Made by a program: the position numbers and the translations under genes. A DNA stretch of 64,000 nt from NCBI RefSeq assembly GCF_014650815.1, contig NZ_BMVR01000001.1, positions 62,001 through 126,000 on the forward strand. Direction: 5' to 3'. Positions 8,905 to 17,958 of this stretch are shown here, piece by piece. Under the pieces are notes generated by a model. It was not told the origin of the DNA, made no database searches, and saw nothing but the letters and a program-made list of their open reading frames with translations. Positions within the stretch are counted from its first letter, which is position 1. Each line of letters starts with the position of its first letter. This DNA is from Streptomyces flavofungini (GTDB lineage: Bacteria; Actinomycetota; Actinomycetes; Streptomycetales; Streptomycetaceae).

Positions 8905-10149
8905 ATGCCCTGTCCAGCGCTGCCCGACGGGTTCGACTTCACCGATCCCGATGTGCTGCAAGACCGCGTGCCCTTCCCGGAGTTCGCGCGGCTGCGGCAG
9001 TCGGAGCCGGTGCGCTGGATCGCACAGCGGCCCGGCATCGCCGGTTTCGGGGACGCGGGGTACTGGGCCGTGACCCGGCACGCCGACGTCAAGTACGTGT
9101 CCACGCACCCGGAGTTGTTCTCCTCGAACCTCAACACCGCTGTCATCCGCTTCAACGAGTCGATCAGCCGCGACCAGATCGACGTCCAGAAGCTGATCAT
9201 GCTGAACATGGACCCGCCCGAGCACACCCGGGTCCGCCAGATCGTGCAGCGCGGCTTCACGCCGCGCGCCATCCGCTCCCTGGAGGACGCGCTGCGCAGC
9301 CGCGCGCACCGGATCGTCACCACCGCCCTGGAGAACGCCGCCGACGACGGCTCGTTCGACTTCGTCACGCAGGTCGCCGTCGAGCTCCCGCTGCAGGCCA
9401 TCGCGGAGCTGATCGGCGTACCGCAGGAGGACCGCTCGAAGATCTTCGACTGGTCCAACAAGATGGCGGCGTACGACGATCCGGAGTACGCGATCACCGA
9501 GGAGGTCGGCGCCGAGGCCGCCATGGAGATCGTGTCGTACGCGATGAACCTGGCCGCCACCCGCAAGGAGTGCCCCGCCAAGGACATCGTCAGCCAGCTG
9601 GTCGCGGCGGAGGACGAAGGCAACCTGTCGTCCGACGAGTTCGGGTTCTTCGTGATCCTGCTGGCCGTCGCGGGCAACGAGACCACCCGCAACGCGATCA
9701 CGCACGGCATGCACGCCTTCCTCACCCACCCCGACCAGTGGGAGCTGTTCAAGCGCGAGCGGCCGGTGACGACCGCCGAGGAGATCGTGCGGTGGGGCAC
9801 GCCCGTGGTGTCGTTCCAGCGCACCGCGACGCAGGACACCGAACTGGGGGACGCGCGGATCAAGAAGGGCGACCGCGTCGGAATCTTCTATTCCTCCGCC
9901 AATCACGATCCCGAAGTCTTCGCGGACCCGGACGTGTTCACCATCACGCGCGATCCGAACCCGCACCTCGGCTTCGGCGGCGGGGGCCCGCACTTCTGCC
10001 TCGGCAAGTCCCTCGCCGTGCTTGAGATCAACCTGATCTTCAACGCGATCGCCGAGGCGATGCCCACGCTCCGCCTGGTCGGCGACCCCCGCCGACTGCG
10101 CTCGGCGTGGCTCAACGGAGTCAAGGAACTCCAGGTCAGCACCCGCTGA
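8905..10149 (+). CDS. Cytochrome P450, CYP125-like steroid C27 monooxygenase
   Basis: This 414-residue soluble P450 starts MPCPALPDGFDFTDP, close to the start of CYP125-type enzymes. It has the I-helix oxygen-activation motif AGNETTRNA near 256, the ExxR helix (EEIVRWG) and the heme loop FGGGGPHFCLGKSLA, with C365 as the thiolate ligand. The family hydroxylates the terminal carbon of the cholesterol side chain using ferredoxin electrons. I chose ATG 8905 because GGAG lies 6 bases upstream. GTG 8875 is in frame and adds ten residues but has no ribosome-binding site. Pairing with the divergent thiolase supports steroid catabolism. Substrate is inferred; no ferredoxin gene is adjacent. Confidence 0.85.
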   Translation: MPCPALPDGFDFTDPDVLQDRVPFPEFARLRQSEPVRWIAQRPGIAGFGDAGYWAVTRHADVKYVSTHPELFSSNLNTAVIRFNESISRDQIDVQKLIMLNMDPPEHTRVRQIVQRGFTPRAIRSLEDALRSRAHRIVTTALENAADDGSFDFVTQVAVELPLQAIAELIGVPQEDRSKIFDWSNKMAAYDDPEYAITEEVGAEAAMEIVSYAMNLAATRKECPAKDIVSQLVAAEDEGNLSSDEFGFFVILLAVAGNETTRNAITHGMHAFLTHPDQWELFKRERPVTTAEEIVRWGTPVVSFQRTATQDTELGDARIKKGDRVGIFYSSANHDPEVFADPDVFTITRDPNPHLGFGGGGPHFCLGKSLAVLEINLIFNAIAEAMPTLRLVGDPRRLRSAWLNGVKELQVSTR

Positions 10150-10161
10150 TCCCGCTGACGG

Positions 10162-10197
10162 GAGGCAGGGGCAACCCCTACGCCCCGCCCCTGCCTC
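10162..10197 (+). terminator. Terminator after the P450 gene
   Basis: GAGGCAGGGGC (10162-10172) pairs perfectly with GCCCCTGCCTC (10187-10197), starting 13 bases after the stop. Confidence 0.75.
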
Positions 10198-10331
10198 TCC
10201 GGGGGAAACGGACCGAAGAAATCCGCCAAATGTTCACTTGATCGGCTTTCACCGCCAACGTTTTCGTCGAACACAGCGTCTTGGGAGGTGTACCTCACCG
10301 CTGCGACCCTCCAAGACTTCGAACGGAAACG

Positions 10332-11969
10332 GTGACCGTGGTCTCTGCCGACCTCTCGATCCTCCCGACCGGCAGTACACCCACCGAACGGAAGAATCCC
10401 TTCCGCCGCGCCGTCCGTTCCTTCTACCGCCGCCACCGGATACCGGTCCTCGCCACCGCCCCCACCCTGCCCCTGTACGCGGTGTGGGCGGCGTTCCTCG
10501 CCACCGGCGGCGGCGACCTGGCCGCCCAGCAGGCCTGGGCCGGATTCGCGTCCGAGCACGGCTCGGCGGCGTACAACCTCTTCTGGTACGGCGGCATGCA
10601 CACCGCCAACTACAGCCTGATATCCCCGTACCTGATGGCCGCGATCGGCGTGAAGACCGTCACGGTCCTGTCCGGCGTCGCGGGGGCCTGGCTGGTCGCC
10701 GTGCTCATCGAGCGCTCCGGCGTGCGCCGCCCGCTGTGGCCCGCGGTCCTCGCCTCCCTCGCCGTCTGGTGCAACGTCGCCTCCGGGCGCACCACGTTCG
10801 CGCTCGGCCTCGCCTTCGGGCTCGGCGCGGTCCTCGCGGTGCTGTGCGGGCGGCGGCTCGCGGTCGCGGTGGTGTGCGCGGCGCTCGCCACCATGGCCTC
10901 GCCGGTGGCGGGCCTGTTCCTGCTCGTCGTGGGGTCGGGCTACTTCTTCGTACGGGAGTGGGGCCGCGCCGCCGCGCTGCTCGCGCCGCCGGTCGTGGTG
11001 GTCGGCGTGACGACCGTGCTCTTCCCGTTCAAGGGCGAGCACCTGATGTGGGCGGACCGGATCTTCCCGCCCGTGTTCTTCAGCCTGGTCCTGGTGGTGG
11101 CGGGCCCCCGGGAGTGGCGGGTGCTGCGGTGGGCGGCGGGGGTGTACGCGGCGGGGACCGTCCTGACGTATCTGATCCCCTCCCCCATCGGCACGAACGT
11201 GGAGCGGCTCGCCGAACTCGTCGCGCCCGCCCTGCTGCTCGCCGCGCTGCTGACCCCGGCGCTGCCCGTGATGCGGCGGATGGCGCTGGTGACGGCCCTG
11301 GTCCTGTCGACGGCGTGGGTCGCCCAGAAGACCGCCGACGACCTGGAGGTGTCCACGATCGTCCCGGCGTGGGCGACGGACACCCAGGCCGTCGTCCGCG
11401 AACTGGAGCGGCTCGGCGCCGACCGCGGCCGGGTCGAGGTGGTACCGGCCCGCAACCACCGCGAGGCCACCGCGCTCGCGCCGTACGTGAACATGGCCCG
11501 CGGCTGGAACCGCCAGCTCGACATCGAGCGCGGCCGCCTGTTCTACGACGGCTCGTTCTCCGCCGCGACCTACCGCGCCTGGCTCGACCGGTGGGCGGTC
11601 GGCTTCGTCGTGCTGCCCTCCGGCCGCCCCGACGGGCCCGCGCTCGACGAGGCCGCGCTGGTCAAGAGCGGCCCGAAGTGGCTGGAGCCGGTGTGGAAGG
11701 ACGAGCACTGGCGGATCTTCCGGGTGCGCAACGCCGTGCCGATGGCGTCGGCGCCCGCGTCCGTGGTCCGCTCCACCAGCACCGACGTCGTGGTGCGGGT
11801 GCCGGAGCGGGGCGCGGTGACCGTGCGGATCGTGTACTCGCCGTGGCTGCGGGCCGAGGGTGCCTGCCTGAAGCCGAACGGCGAGTTCACGGAGCTGACG
11901 GTCGAGACGCCCGGGACGTACCGGATCAGCTCGGGGTACGGTCGGCCGTCGCGTCCTTCGACATGCTGA
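10332..11969 (+). CDS. Polytopic membrane protein with extracellular C-terminal part, GT-C-like, function unknown
   Basis: The roughly 545-residue protein has a basic cytoplasmic start, about ten hydrophobic segments between residues 35 and 345, and a soluble C-terminal domain of about 200 residues (ARGWNRQLDIERGRLFYD and YRAWLDRWAVGFVVLP). Many transmembrane helices followed by an outside domain resemble GT-C glycosyltransferases and related actinobacterial wall-lipid enzymes, but I see no certain catalytic motif. The GTG at 10332 or 10338 is the likely start; the ribosome-binding site is weak. Its last 44 bases overlap the end of the convergent GT87-PAP2 gene, so the two transcripts are antisense at their tails. 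Confidence 0.7.
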   Translation: MTVVSADLSILPTGSTPTERKNPFRRAVRSFYRRHRIPVLATAPTLPLYAVWAAFLATGGGDLAAQQAWAGFASEHGSAAYNLFWYGGMHTANYSLISPYLMAAIGVKTVTVLSGVAGAWLVAVLIERSGVRRPLWPAVLASLAVWCNVASGRTTFALGLAFGLGAVLAVLCGRRLAVAVVCAALATMASPVAGLFLLVVGSGYFFVREWGRAAALLAPPVVVVGVTTVLFPFKGEHLMWADRIFPPVFFSLVLVVAGPREWRVLRWAAGVYAAGTVLTYLIPSPIGTNVERLAELVAPALLLAALLTPALPVMRRMALVTALVLSTAWVAQKTADDLEVSTIVPAWATDTQAVVRELERLGADRGRVEVVPARNHREATALAPYVNMARGWNRQLDIERGRLFYDGSFSAATYRAWLDRWAVGFVVLPSGRPDGPALDEAALVKSGPKWLEPVWKDEHWRIFRVRNAVPMASAPASVVRSTSTDVVVRVPERGAVTVRIVYSPWLRAEGACLKPNGEFTELTVETPGTYRISSGYGRPSRPSTC

Positions 11970-14166
11970 CCGGGCCGTCCGGCTCGCCGGGGCCGCCAGG
12001 GTCGTCTGGGACATCCGAAGGCTCCCCGGCCTTCGGCTCCGGCACGGCCTGAGCGGGCGCCGCCACGGCCTCGGCTCCCACGGCCGCGGGCACGGGCACG
12101 GGGCCCTTCCCGAATCTCGCCGCGAGCCCCTTCACCAGCCCCGTCCCGCCCGTGCGAACCTGCCGCACGCGCGGCCCCTGCAGCAGATACGTCAGCCCGA
12201 ACCCGGCGCCGACGACGGCCGCGCCGCCCACCGCGTCGAGGATCCAGTGGTTGCCGGTGCCGACGATCGCGCACACCGTGAAGAACGGGTGCAGCAGGCC
12301 GAGGGCCTTCATCCACCACTTGGGCGCGAGGATCGCGATGGTCAGACCGCACCACAGGGACCAGCCGAAGTGCAGCGAGGGCATCGCCGCGTACTGGTTG
12401 GTGAGCTTCGTCAGCGTGCCGTAGTCCGGCTGCGTGAAGTCCTGCACGCCGTGGATGGTGTCGATGAAGTTGAGGTCCTCCATCAGCCGCGGCGGCGCGA
12501 GCGGATAGCCCCAGAAGCCGACGAGCGCGAGGATCGTGGCGAAGCCGAGCGCGGAGCGCGCCCAGCGGTACTGGGCGGGACGGCGCAGGTACAGGATCGC
12601 GAGGACGCTCAGCGGCACCACGAAGTGGAACGACGTGTAGTAGAAGTTGAAGAAGCTCTCCATCCACGGCGTGCGCGCCGTCAGATGGTTGAACCAGTGC
12701 TCGATGTCGATGTGCAGGAACTGCTCGATGGAGTGGATCTGCTCGCCGTGCGACTCGGCCCGCTCCCGGCCGCCGGAGATGGTGCCGCCGGTCGCGGCGA
12801 GGCGGGTCTGCTGGTACGCGGAGTAGCCGACGCGGATGAGGAGCAGTTCGAGGAGCAGGTTCGGGCGGGTGAGCACGCGCCGCCAGAACGGGAACAGCGG
12901 CACCCACGTCCACTTCGCCGGTACGGGATCGGCGTACGAGGTGGGGATCGGCTTCTGGTACTCGGGCGCCGTGCGGGACAGGAACGGCACGATCAGCGCG
13001 GAGGCGAGCGCGGCGAGCAGGACGACGTTGTCGCGCAGCGGGTCCAGGACCGACATGTTCGGCAGCATCATCTTCGACGGCAGCGTCATCACCAGGACGA
13101 CGGCGATGGGCCACACGTACCGGTCCGACGCGCGCTTGCCGACGCGGCCGACGACCGCGAGCAGCAGCCACAGGAGCTGGTGCTGCCAGCTCGTCGGGGA
13201 CACGGCGATGGCGACGCAGCCGGTGAGCGCGACGGCGAGCAGCAACTGCCCGTCGCGCGCGTACCTCACGGCGCGGCGCAGCCCGAGGAAGGCGACGGCG
13301 GCGCTCAGGCCCAGGAAGAGCCCTATTTCGAGCGGTCCCTCCAGGCCGAGGCGGAGCAGCGCGCCGTGCAGCGACTGGTTGGCGTTGGCGTCCGGGTTGG
13401 CGCCGAGGCCCGCGCCCGCCAGGTGGTGGATCCAGTACGTCCACGAGTCGTGCGGCATGGCCGCCCAGGCGACCGCGGTGGCGGCGGCGAAGGCGGCGCC
13501 CGAGGACAGGGCGGCCTTCTTGCGGCCGGTGAACCACAGCAGCGGGGCGAACAGGAGCACGGTGGGCTGCAGGGCGGCGGCGAGGCCGATGAGGACGCCG
13601 CTGGCCCGCTCCCCCCGCACGGCGAAGCAGCCGAGCAGCACGAGCAGGACGGGGATGATGCTGGTCTGGCCCAGGTGCAGGGTGTTGCGCACCGGCAGCG
13701 ACAGCATCAGGAGGGAGATCGCGAGGGGGGCCGCGAGCAGCGAGGTGCGGCGCGAGACCGGCTGCGGCAGCGCGCGGGCGGCGACCAGGCCGAGGACCAC
13801 GACCAGGCCGAGGGTGCCGAACGTCCAGGCCCAGCCGAGGGCGTCCTCGGCGAAGCGGGCGAACGGCTTGAGGACGAGCCCGGCGAAGGGGGTGCCGGTG
13901 AACTTGTCCGCGTCGTACAGCGAACCGTTCACGTGCAGCACGCCGTTCGGCCCGACCCAGGTCTCCCAGTCGGTCAGGCGGTCGCCCTTGGGGGTGCGCA
14001 GGACGACGGCCGCCTGCCGCACGGCGAGGACGGCGGCGATCAGCCAGAGGGCGACGCGGACCGCTCCGATACGCCCGTCGGGTGTCCCGGGTGCGCCCGG
14101 GACCAAGGCATTCCCCGGCCCCCTGTGCTCAACATTCGCCACGCCCTGTCGGCCCTCCCGCCCCAT
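11926..14166 (-). CDS. Fusion of GT87-type mannosyltransferase and PAP2-family phosphatase domains
   Basis: This 746-residue membrane protein joins two families. Residues 35-420 form a GT87 (DUF2029) polyprenol-phosphate-dependent transferase with many helices and the motif LYDADKFTGTPFAGLVLKPF. Residues 440-690 form a PAP2/inositol-phosphorylceramide-synthase-like domain with EQFLHIDIEHWFN, PSLHFGWSLW and GTGNHWILDAVGG, holding the catalytic histidines. A charged Pro/Glu-rich tail follows. Known members act on lipid-linked sugars and phospholipids, so a two-step modification of an envelope glycolipid is plausible. GAGG lies seven bases before the ATG at 14166; a GTG at 14142 is the alternative. 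The substrate is not known. Confidence 0.85.
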   Translation of the reverse strand: MGREGRQGVANVEHRGPGNALVPGAPGTPDGRIGAVRVALWLIAAVLAVRQAAVVLRTPKGDRLTDWETWVGPNGVLHVNGSLYDADKFTGTPFAGLVLKPFARFAEDALGWAWTFGTLGLVVVLGLVAARALPQPVSRRTSLLAAPLAISLLMLSLPVRNTLHLGQTSIIPVLLVLLGCFAVRGERASGVLIGLAAALQPTVLLFAPLLWFTGRKKAALSSGAAFAAATAVAWAAMPHDSWTYWIHHLAGAGLGANPDANANQSLHGALLRLGLEGPLEIGLFLGLSAAVAFLGLRRAVRYARDGQLLLAVALTGCVAIAVSPTSWQHQLLWLLLAVVGRVGKRASDRYVWPIAVVLVMTLPSKMMLPNMSVLDPLRDNVVLLAALASALIVPFLSRTAPEYQKPIPTSYADPVPAKWTWVPLFPFWRRVLTRPNLLLELLLIRVGYSAYQQTRLAATGGTISGGRERAESHGEQIHSIEQFLHIDIEHWFNHLTARTPWMESFFNFYYTSFHFVVPLSVLAILYLRRPAQYRWARSALGFATILALVGFWGYPLAPPRLMEDLNFIDTIHGVQDFTQPDYGTLTKLTNQYAAMPSLHFGWSLWCGLTIAILAPKWWMKALGLLHPFFTVCAIVGTGNHWILDAVGGAAVVGAGFGLTYLLQGPRVRQVRTGGTGLVKGLAARFGKGPVPVPAAVGAEAVAAPAQAVPEPKAGEPSDVPDDPGGPGEPDGPVSMSKDATADRTPS

Positions 14167-14619
14167 CCGTCATCCTCGATCAAAGTGCCAGGAGATTCCT
14201 GATCTCACCCAAAGAGGCTCGCATGCCCCTGAGTGAGACGCGCGCAACCCTCATTTCACCTGGCAGCCACACCCGCTTTCTACCGGCTTTTGGGCCTCGG
14301 TGCCCAACCGCCCCGCGGCGGCGCCGGGCGCCGGCAGTCGTTTTCGGGGCGGGTGCCGGGGCCGCCGGGCGTGGCCGCACCCGGCCTCCGGCGCCGATTC
14401 GGGCAGGGACGGCGGGTACCCCCCTGGCCGGTTCCCCCGCCCGGACGCGACAAGGATCACATCAGGCCCCGGCCGTCCCCGCCGGAAGTACCCCCGTTTG
14501 GCCTGAATACAGCGCGATTGCGGACGCCGCGCGATCACTCCGCCACCCCCCGTAATGATGGTTACTGCACCTAAGGTCACCGGGTCCTTGTCGTCCACGA
14601 AAGGCAGGCGAGCGAGCCC
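14167..14619. other. Divergent intergenic region
   Basis: There are 453 bases between the GT87-PAP2 gene and the MFS gene. Small open frames here have no codon bias or similarity I can recognise. Promoters for both genes must lie here; the less GC-rich stretch around 14495-14575 is the best candidate for the MFS promoter. No riboswitch or strong terminator was found. Confidence 0.4.
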
Positions 14620-16077
14620 TTGCCGACCGCGCAACACGTCGGACCCCGCCCCGCCGCGGCCCCCGCCCCCACCGGGCCGGACCCCGCCCCCACGGGCGCC
14701 CGCCACGCCCTCGCCGGGAGCCCCGCGGAAGCCACCGTCACCGACCCGGCGCTGGTCAAGCGCGCCGTGAAGGCCGCCGCGCTCGGCAACGCGATGGAGT
14801 GGTTCGACTTCGGGGTCTACAGCTACATCGCGGTCACCCTCGGCAAGGTCTTCTTCCCCTCCGGCAACCCCACGGCCCAGCTGCTCTCCACCTTCGGCGC
14901 CTTCGCCGCGGCCTTCCTGATCCGCCCGCTCGGCGGCATGGTCTTCGGCCCCCTCGGCGACCGCGTGGGCCGCCAGAAGGTGCTCGCCCTCACCATGATC
15001 ATGATGGCGGCGGGCACGTTCGCGATCGGCCTGATCCCCTCGTACGCCACCATCGGCGTCTGGGCGCCGATCCTGCTGCTCGCGGCCCGCCTGGTCCAGG
15101 GCTTCTCCACCGGCGGCGAGTACGCGGGCGCGTCCACGTTCATCGCCGAGTACGCGCCCGACAAGAAGCGCGGGTTCCTCGGGAGCTGGCTGGAGTTCGG
15201 CACCCTCGCCGGATACATCGGCGGCGCGGGCCTCGTCACCCTGATGACGGCCCTGCTCTCCAGCGACGACCTGCAGTCCTGGGGCTGGCGCATCCCGTTC
15301 CTCATCGCCGGGCCCATGGGCCTCATCGGCCTCTACCTCCGCACGCGCCTGGAGGAGACCCCGGCGTTCGCCGCGCAGCTGGCCAAGGCCCATGAGGACG
15401 AGAAGTCCCGGCCCAAGGTGCGGGTCCGGGACCTGGTGACCGGCCAGTGGCGCGCCCTGCTCCTGTGCGTGGGCCTCGTCCTGGTCTTCAACGTCACCGA
15501 CTACATGCTCCTGTCCTACATGCCGAGCTACCTCACCAGCGAGCTGAAGTACGACGAGACGCACGGCCTCCTCGTCGTCCTCGTCGTCATGGCCCTGATG
15601 ATGTGCGCCCAGCCGTTCGTCGGCGCGCTCACCGACCGGGTCGGCCGCCGCCCTGTCATCGCCGTGGGCTGCGCGGGCTTCTTCCTGCTCTCCGTCCCCG
15701 CGCTCCTGCTCATCCGCGACGGCGCCCTGTGGGCCATCGGCCTCGGCATGGCCGCCCTCGGCCTGCTCCTGGTCTGCTTCACCGCGTCCATGCCGGCCAC
15801 CCTCCCCGCCCTCTTCCCCACCCCCGTCCGCTACGGCTCCCTCTCCATCGGCTTCAACATCTCCGTCTCGGTCTTCGGCGGCACGACTCCGCTGGCCGTC
15901 ACGGCCCTCATCGGCGCCACCGGGAACGTGATGATGCCCGCGTACTACATGATGGCCGCGGCCGTCGTCGGCGGCGTCGCCGTCTGGTACCTGACGGAGT
16001 CCGCGGGGAGGCCGCTGCCGGGGTCGCCTCCGGCGGTGGAGCCCGCCGACGCGCACGTCAGCCCGTCCGGCGTTTGA
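14620..16077 (+). CDS. MFS metabolite:proton symporter, MHS/ProP-like subfamily
   Basis: The 485-residue twelve-helix transporter carries the MHS-family markers GNAMEWFDFGVYSY at helix 1, RPLGGMVFGPLGDRVGRQKVL in the 2-3 loop and ARLVQGFSTGGEYAGASTFIAEYAPDKKRG. It ends in a short hydrophilic tail. Family members import proline, betaine, citrate or other organic acids with protons. The start is TTG at 14620: an in-frame TAA at 14572 and no ATG or GTG before the first helix force this choice, and AAGGCAGG lies upstream. The stop codon falls inside a Streptomyces intergenic repeat. The substrate cannot be read from the sequence. Confidence 0.88.
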   Translation: MPTAQHVGPRPAAAPAPTGPDPAPTGARHALAGSPAEATVTDPALVKRAVKAAALGNAMEWFDFGVYSYIAVTLGKVFFPSGNPTAQLLSTFGAFAAAFLIRPLGGMVFGPLGDRVGRQKVLALTMIMMAAGTFAIGLIPSYATIGVWAPILLLAARLVQGFSTGGEYAGASTFIAEYAPDKKRGFLGSWLEFGTLAGYIGGAGLVTLMTALLSSDDLQSWGWRIPFLIAGPMGLIGLYLRTRLEETPAFAAQLAKAHEDEKSRPKVRVRDLVTGQWRALLLCVGLVLVFNVTDYMLLSYMPSYLTSELKYDETHGLLVVLVVMALMMCAQPFVGALTDRVGRRPVIAVGCAGFFLLSVPALLLIRDGALWAIGLGMAALGLLLVCFTASMPATLPALFPTPVRYGSLSIGFNISVSVFGGTTPLAVTALIGATGNVMMPAYYMMAAAVVGGVAVWYLTESAGRPLPGSPPAVEPADAHVSPSGV

Positions 16078-16180
16078 GGACGAGGCGCGCAGCGCCGGTC
16101 GGGGGCGGACCGTCCCACCCGAAGGGGACACCCAACCCCGGGGTCCAGGGGCAGAGTCCCGGTTTCGGGAAGGGGCGGGG
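16059..16180. repeat. Streptomyces intergenic repeat overlapping the MFS stop codon
   Basis: A 28-bp element (CAGCCCGTCCGGCG, then TTTGAGGACGAGGC) runs from 16059 to 16086 and supplies the TGA of the MFS gene. It is followed by GGGGTCCAGGGGCAGAGTCCC and GGGAAGGGGCGGGG, the same order of elements as at 7351-7440. This suggests a mobile or recombining intergenic module. Confidence 0.6.
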
Positions 16181-16227
16181 CTGGGGAATGCTCAGCGCAG
16201 CGCCACCGACCCAAGGAGCACGCCCAC

Positions 16228-16902
16228 ATGAGCACCGGCCCCGACCGCTGGACGACCGTCGACGACTACTTCACCGACCTCCTCGCCCCGGCTGACCCCG
16301 CCCTCAGCGCCGCCCTGCACGACAGCGACGCCGCCAACCTCCCGCACATCAACGTGGCCCCCAACCAGGGCAAACTCCTCCACCTCCTGGCCCAACTCCA
16401 GGGCGCCCACCGCATCCTGGAGATCGGCACCCTGGGCGGCTACAGCACGATCTGGCTGGCCCGGGCGCTCCCCGCCGACGGCCACCTCATCACCCTGGAG
16501 TACAGCCCGGCCCACGCCGAGGTGGCCCGCGCGAACCTCGCCCGCGCCGGCCTGGACAAGATCACCGAGGTCCGCACGGGCCCGGCCCTGGACTCGCTGG
16601 CGGCCCTGCACGCCGAGGGCCAGGCCCCCTTGGACCTGGTCTTCATCGACGCGGACAAGGCCAACAACGCGAACTACCTGGAGTGGTCCCTGAAGCTGAC
16701 CCGCCCGGGCAGCCTGATCATCATCGACAACGTGGTCCGCGGCGGCGCCGTCACCGACGCGGCCAGCGAGGACCCCAGCATCCGCGGCACCCGCGCCGCC
16801 CTGGACCTGATCGCGAGCCACCCGAAGCTGGACGGCACGGCCGTGCAGACGGTCGGCACGAAGGGCTACGACGGCTTCGCCCTGGCCCGCGTACAGGACT
16901 GA
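16228..16902 (+). CDS. SAM-dependent O-methyltransferase, CCoAOMT-like family
   Basis: The 224-residue Rossmann enzyme begins with the family's N-terminal helices (INVAPNQGKLLHLLAQL). The SAM-binding loop is ILEIGTLGGYSTIWLARAL near residues 65-83, and the metal/substrate motif is LDLVFIDADKANNANYLEW near 132-150, with IIIDNVVRGG after it. These enzymes methylate catechol-type hydroxyls using Mg2+ and act as dimers in the cytoplasm. An AAGGAG ribosome-binding site lies 8-13 bases before the ATG. It stands alone, with no biosynthetic partner nearby, so the acceptor is unknown. Confidence 0.92.
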   Translation: MSTGPDRWTTVDDYFTDLLAPADPALSAALHDSDAANLPHINVAPNQGKLLHLLAQLQGAHRILEIGTLGGYSTIWLARALPADGHLITLEYSPAHAEVARANLARAGLDKITEVRTGPALDSLAALHAEGQAPLDLVFIDADKANNANYLEWSLKLTRPGSLIIIDNVVRGGAVTDAASEDPSIRGTRAALDLIASHPKLDGTAVQTVGTKGYDGFALARVQD

Positions 16903-16965
16903 CGCCCGCGGCGACCGCCACCACGGGCCACCGCCGGGCCACCACCCACCACCCGCACGGCGGGC

Positions 16966-17409
16966 TCAATCCTCGTGGAAGAACCCCACGTTGACGCTCC
17001 GAGGCCCCGACCGATCCTGCACGACGACCTCACCGGAGCCGCCCCGGGGCAACGGCGTCGTCCCTCCGTACGCGAGGGGCACCGCCGTCCCCCCGGCCAG
17101 GATCCGCACCTCGGACGCCGGATCGGGCTGGGAGCCGCGCACCCAGGTCACCGTCCAGGCGCCGTCGACGCGACAGCGGAACTCCAGGTGCGTACGGGAG
17201 ATGAACAGCCAGTCCTGCGGCGGCGCGAGCCGGCACACATTGCGGTCGCGCCCCACGCGGAGCACCGCGCCGGGTTCGCTCGGCTCCTCCGCGAGCAGCA
17301 TCCCCGCGGTCGCTCCCGCGTCCGCGTCCGACACTCCCGACACCATCGCCATGGTGAGTTCAAGCACCTCGGTACCCCCTGACCCGACCGTCCGGACAAC
17401 CGGCCGCAT
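16966..17409 (-). CDS. FHA-domain protein
   Basis: The 147-residue protein is mostly a forkhead-associated fold: LRVGRDRNVCRLAPPQDWLFISRTHLEFRC has the G-R, S-R-x-H arrangement used to bind phosphothreonine peptides. The C-terminal part (EVVVQDRSGPRSVNVGFFHED) looks like further beta strands. I start it at the ATG at 17409; longer in-frame starts add Gly-rich non-conserved sequence. It probably reads Ser/Thr kinase signals, but no kinase gene is near. Confidence 0.75.
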   Translation of the reverse strand: MRPVVRTVGSGGTEVLELTMAMVSGVSDADAGATAGMLLAEEPSEPGAVLRVGRDRNVCRLAPPQDWLFISRTHLEFRCRVDGAWTVTWVRGSQPDPASEVRILAGGTAVPLAYGGTTPLPRGGSGEVVVQDRSGPRSVNVGFFHED

Positions 17410-17498
17410 CCTAGCCCCGCGGCCTCGCGGCCCCATGGCCCCGCGCCCCCCGAACGCCCCACTCCCCACCCCTCCGCTCCCTCTGCCACCATGGTCGT

Positions 17499-17903
17499 AT
17501 GACTGAACGGAAGCCACCGGGAGTCAACTTCGAGTCCTGGATCGACAAGCAGATCCGCGAGGCGGAGGAGCGGGGCGACTTCGCGGCCCTCCCCGGACGC
17601 GGCAAGCCCCTGCCGGAGGATCCCGGCGCCGCCTACGACGAACTGTGGTGGGTCAAGCGGAAGCTGGCCCGCGAGGGCATGGGCGCCCTGTCCCCGACCC
17701 TCGCCCTCCGCAAGGAGGCCGAGGACGTCCTCGCGGCCGCCGCCGAGGCTCCCTCGGAAACCATGGCCCGCCGCCTGGTCACCGAACTCAACGCCAAGAT
17801 CACCGAAGCCCTCCGCACCCCGCCTCCCGGACCTCCGCTCGGCCTGCGCCCCTTCGACGTGGACGAGGTGGCCCGGGACTGGCGCGAACGGCACGGGGAC
17901 TGA
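17499..17903 (+). CDS. DUF1992 (DnaJ-homologue C28 conserved domain) protein
   Basis: This 134-residue protein consists of the DUF1992 domain: an N-terminal IDKQIREAEERGDFAALPGRGKPL segment and a following helix with WWVKRKLAREG, both diagnostic. The domain is found alone in bacteria and in eukaryotic DNAJC28; its role is unsettled. The protein is acidic and cytoplasmic. It is transcribed away from the FHA gene with only 89 bp between starts, so both promoters lie there. Confidence 0.88.
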   Translation: MTERKPPGVNFESWIDKQIREAEERGDFAALPGRGKPLPEDPGAAYDELWWVKRKLAREGMGALSPTLALRKEAEDVLAAAAEAPSETMARRLVTELNAKITEALRTPPPGPPLGLRPFDVDEVARDWRERHGD

Positions 17904-17958
17904 GCGCCGACGAGGGGCGGGCGTCGTCCGCGCGCGGGCGTGCGCGACGATGGTGCCC

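Noticed and set aside
12247..14202. A 651-codon plus-strand frame opposite the GT87-PAP2 gene
   Set aside because: Composition is charged and repetitive (Gln, Glu, Arg, Gly), unlike any protein family, while the opposite strand has clear membrane domains.
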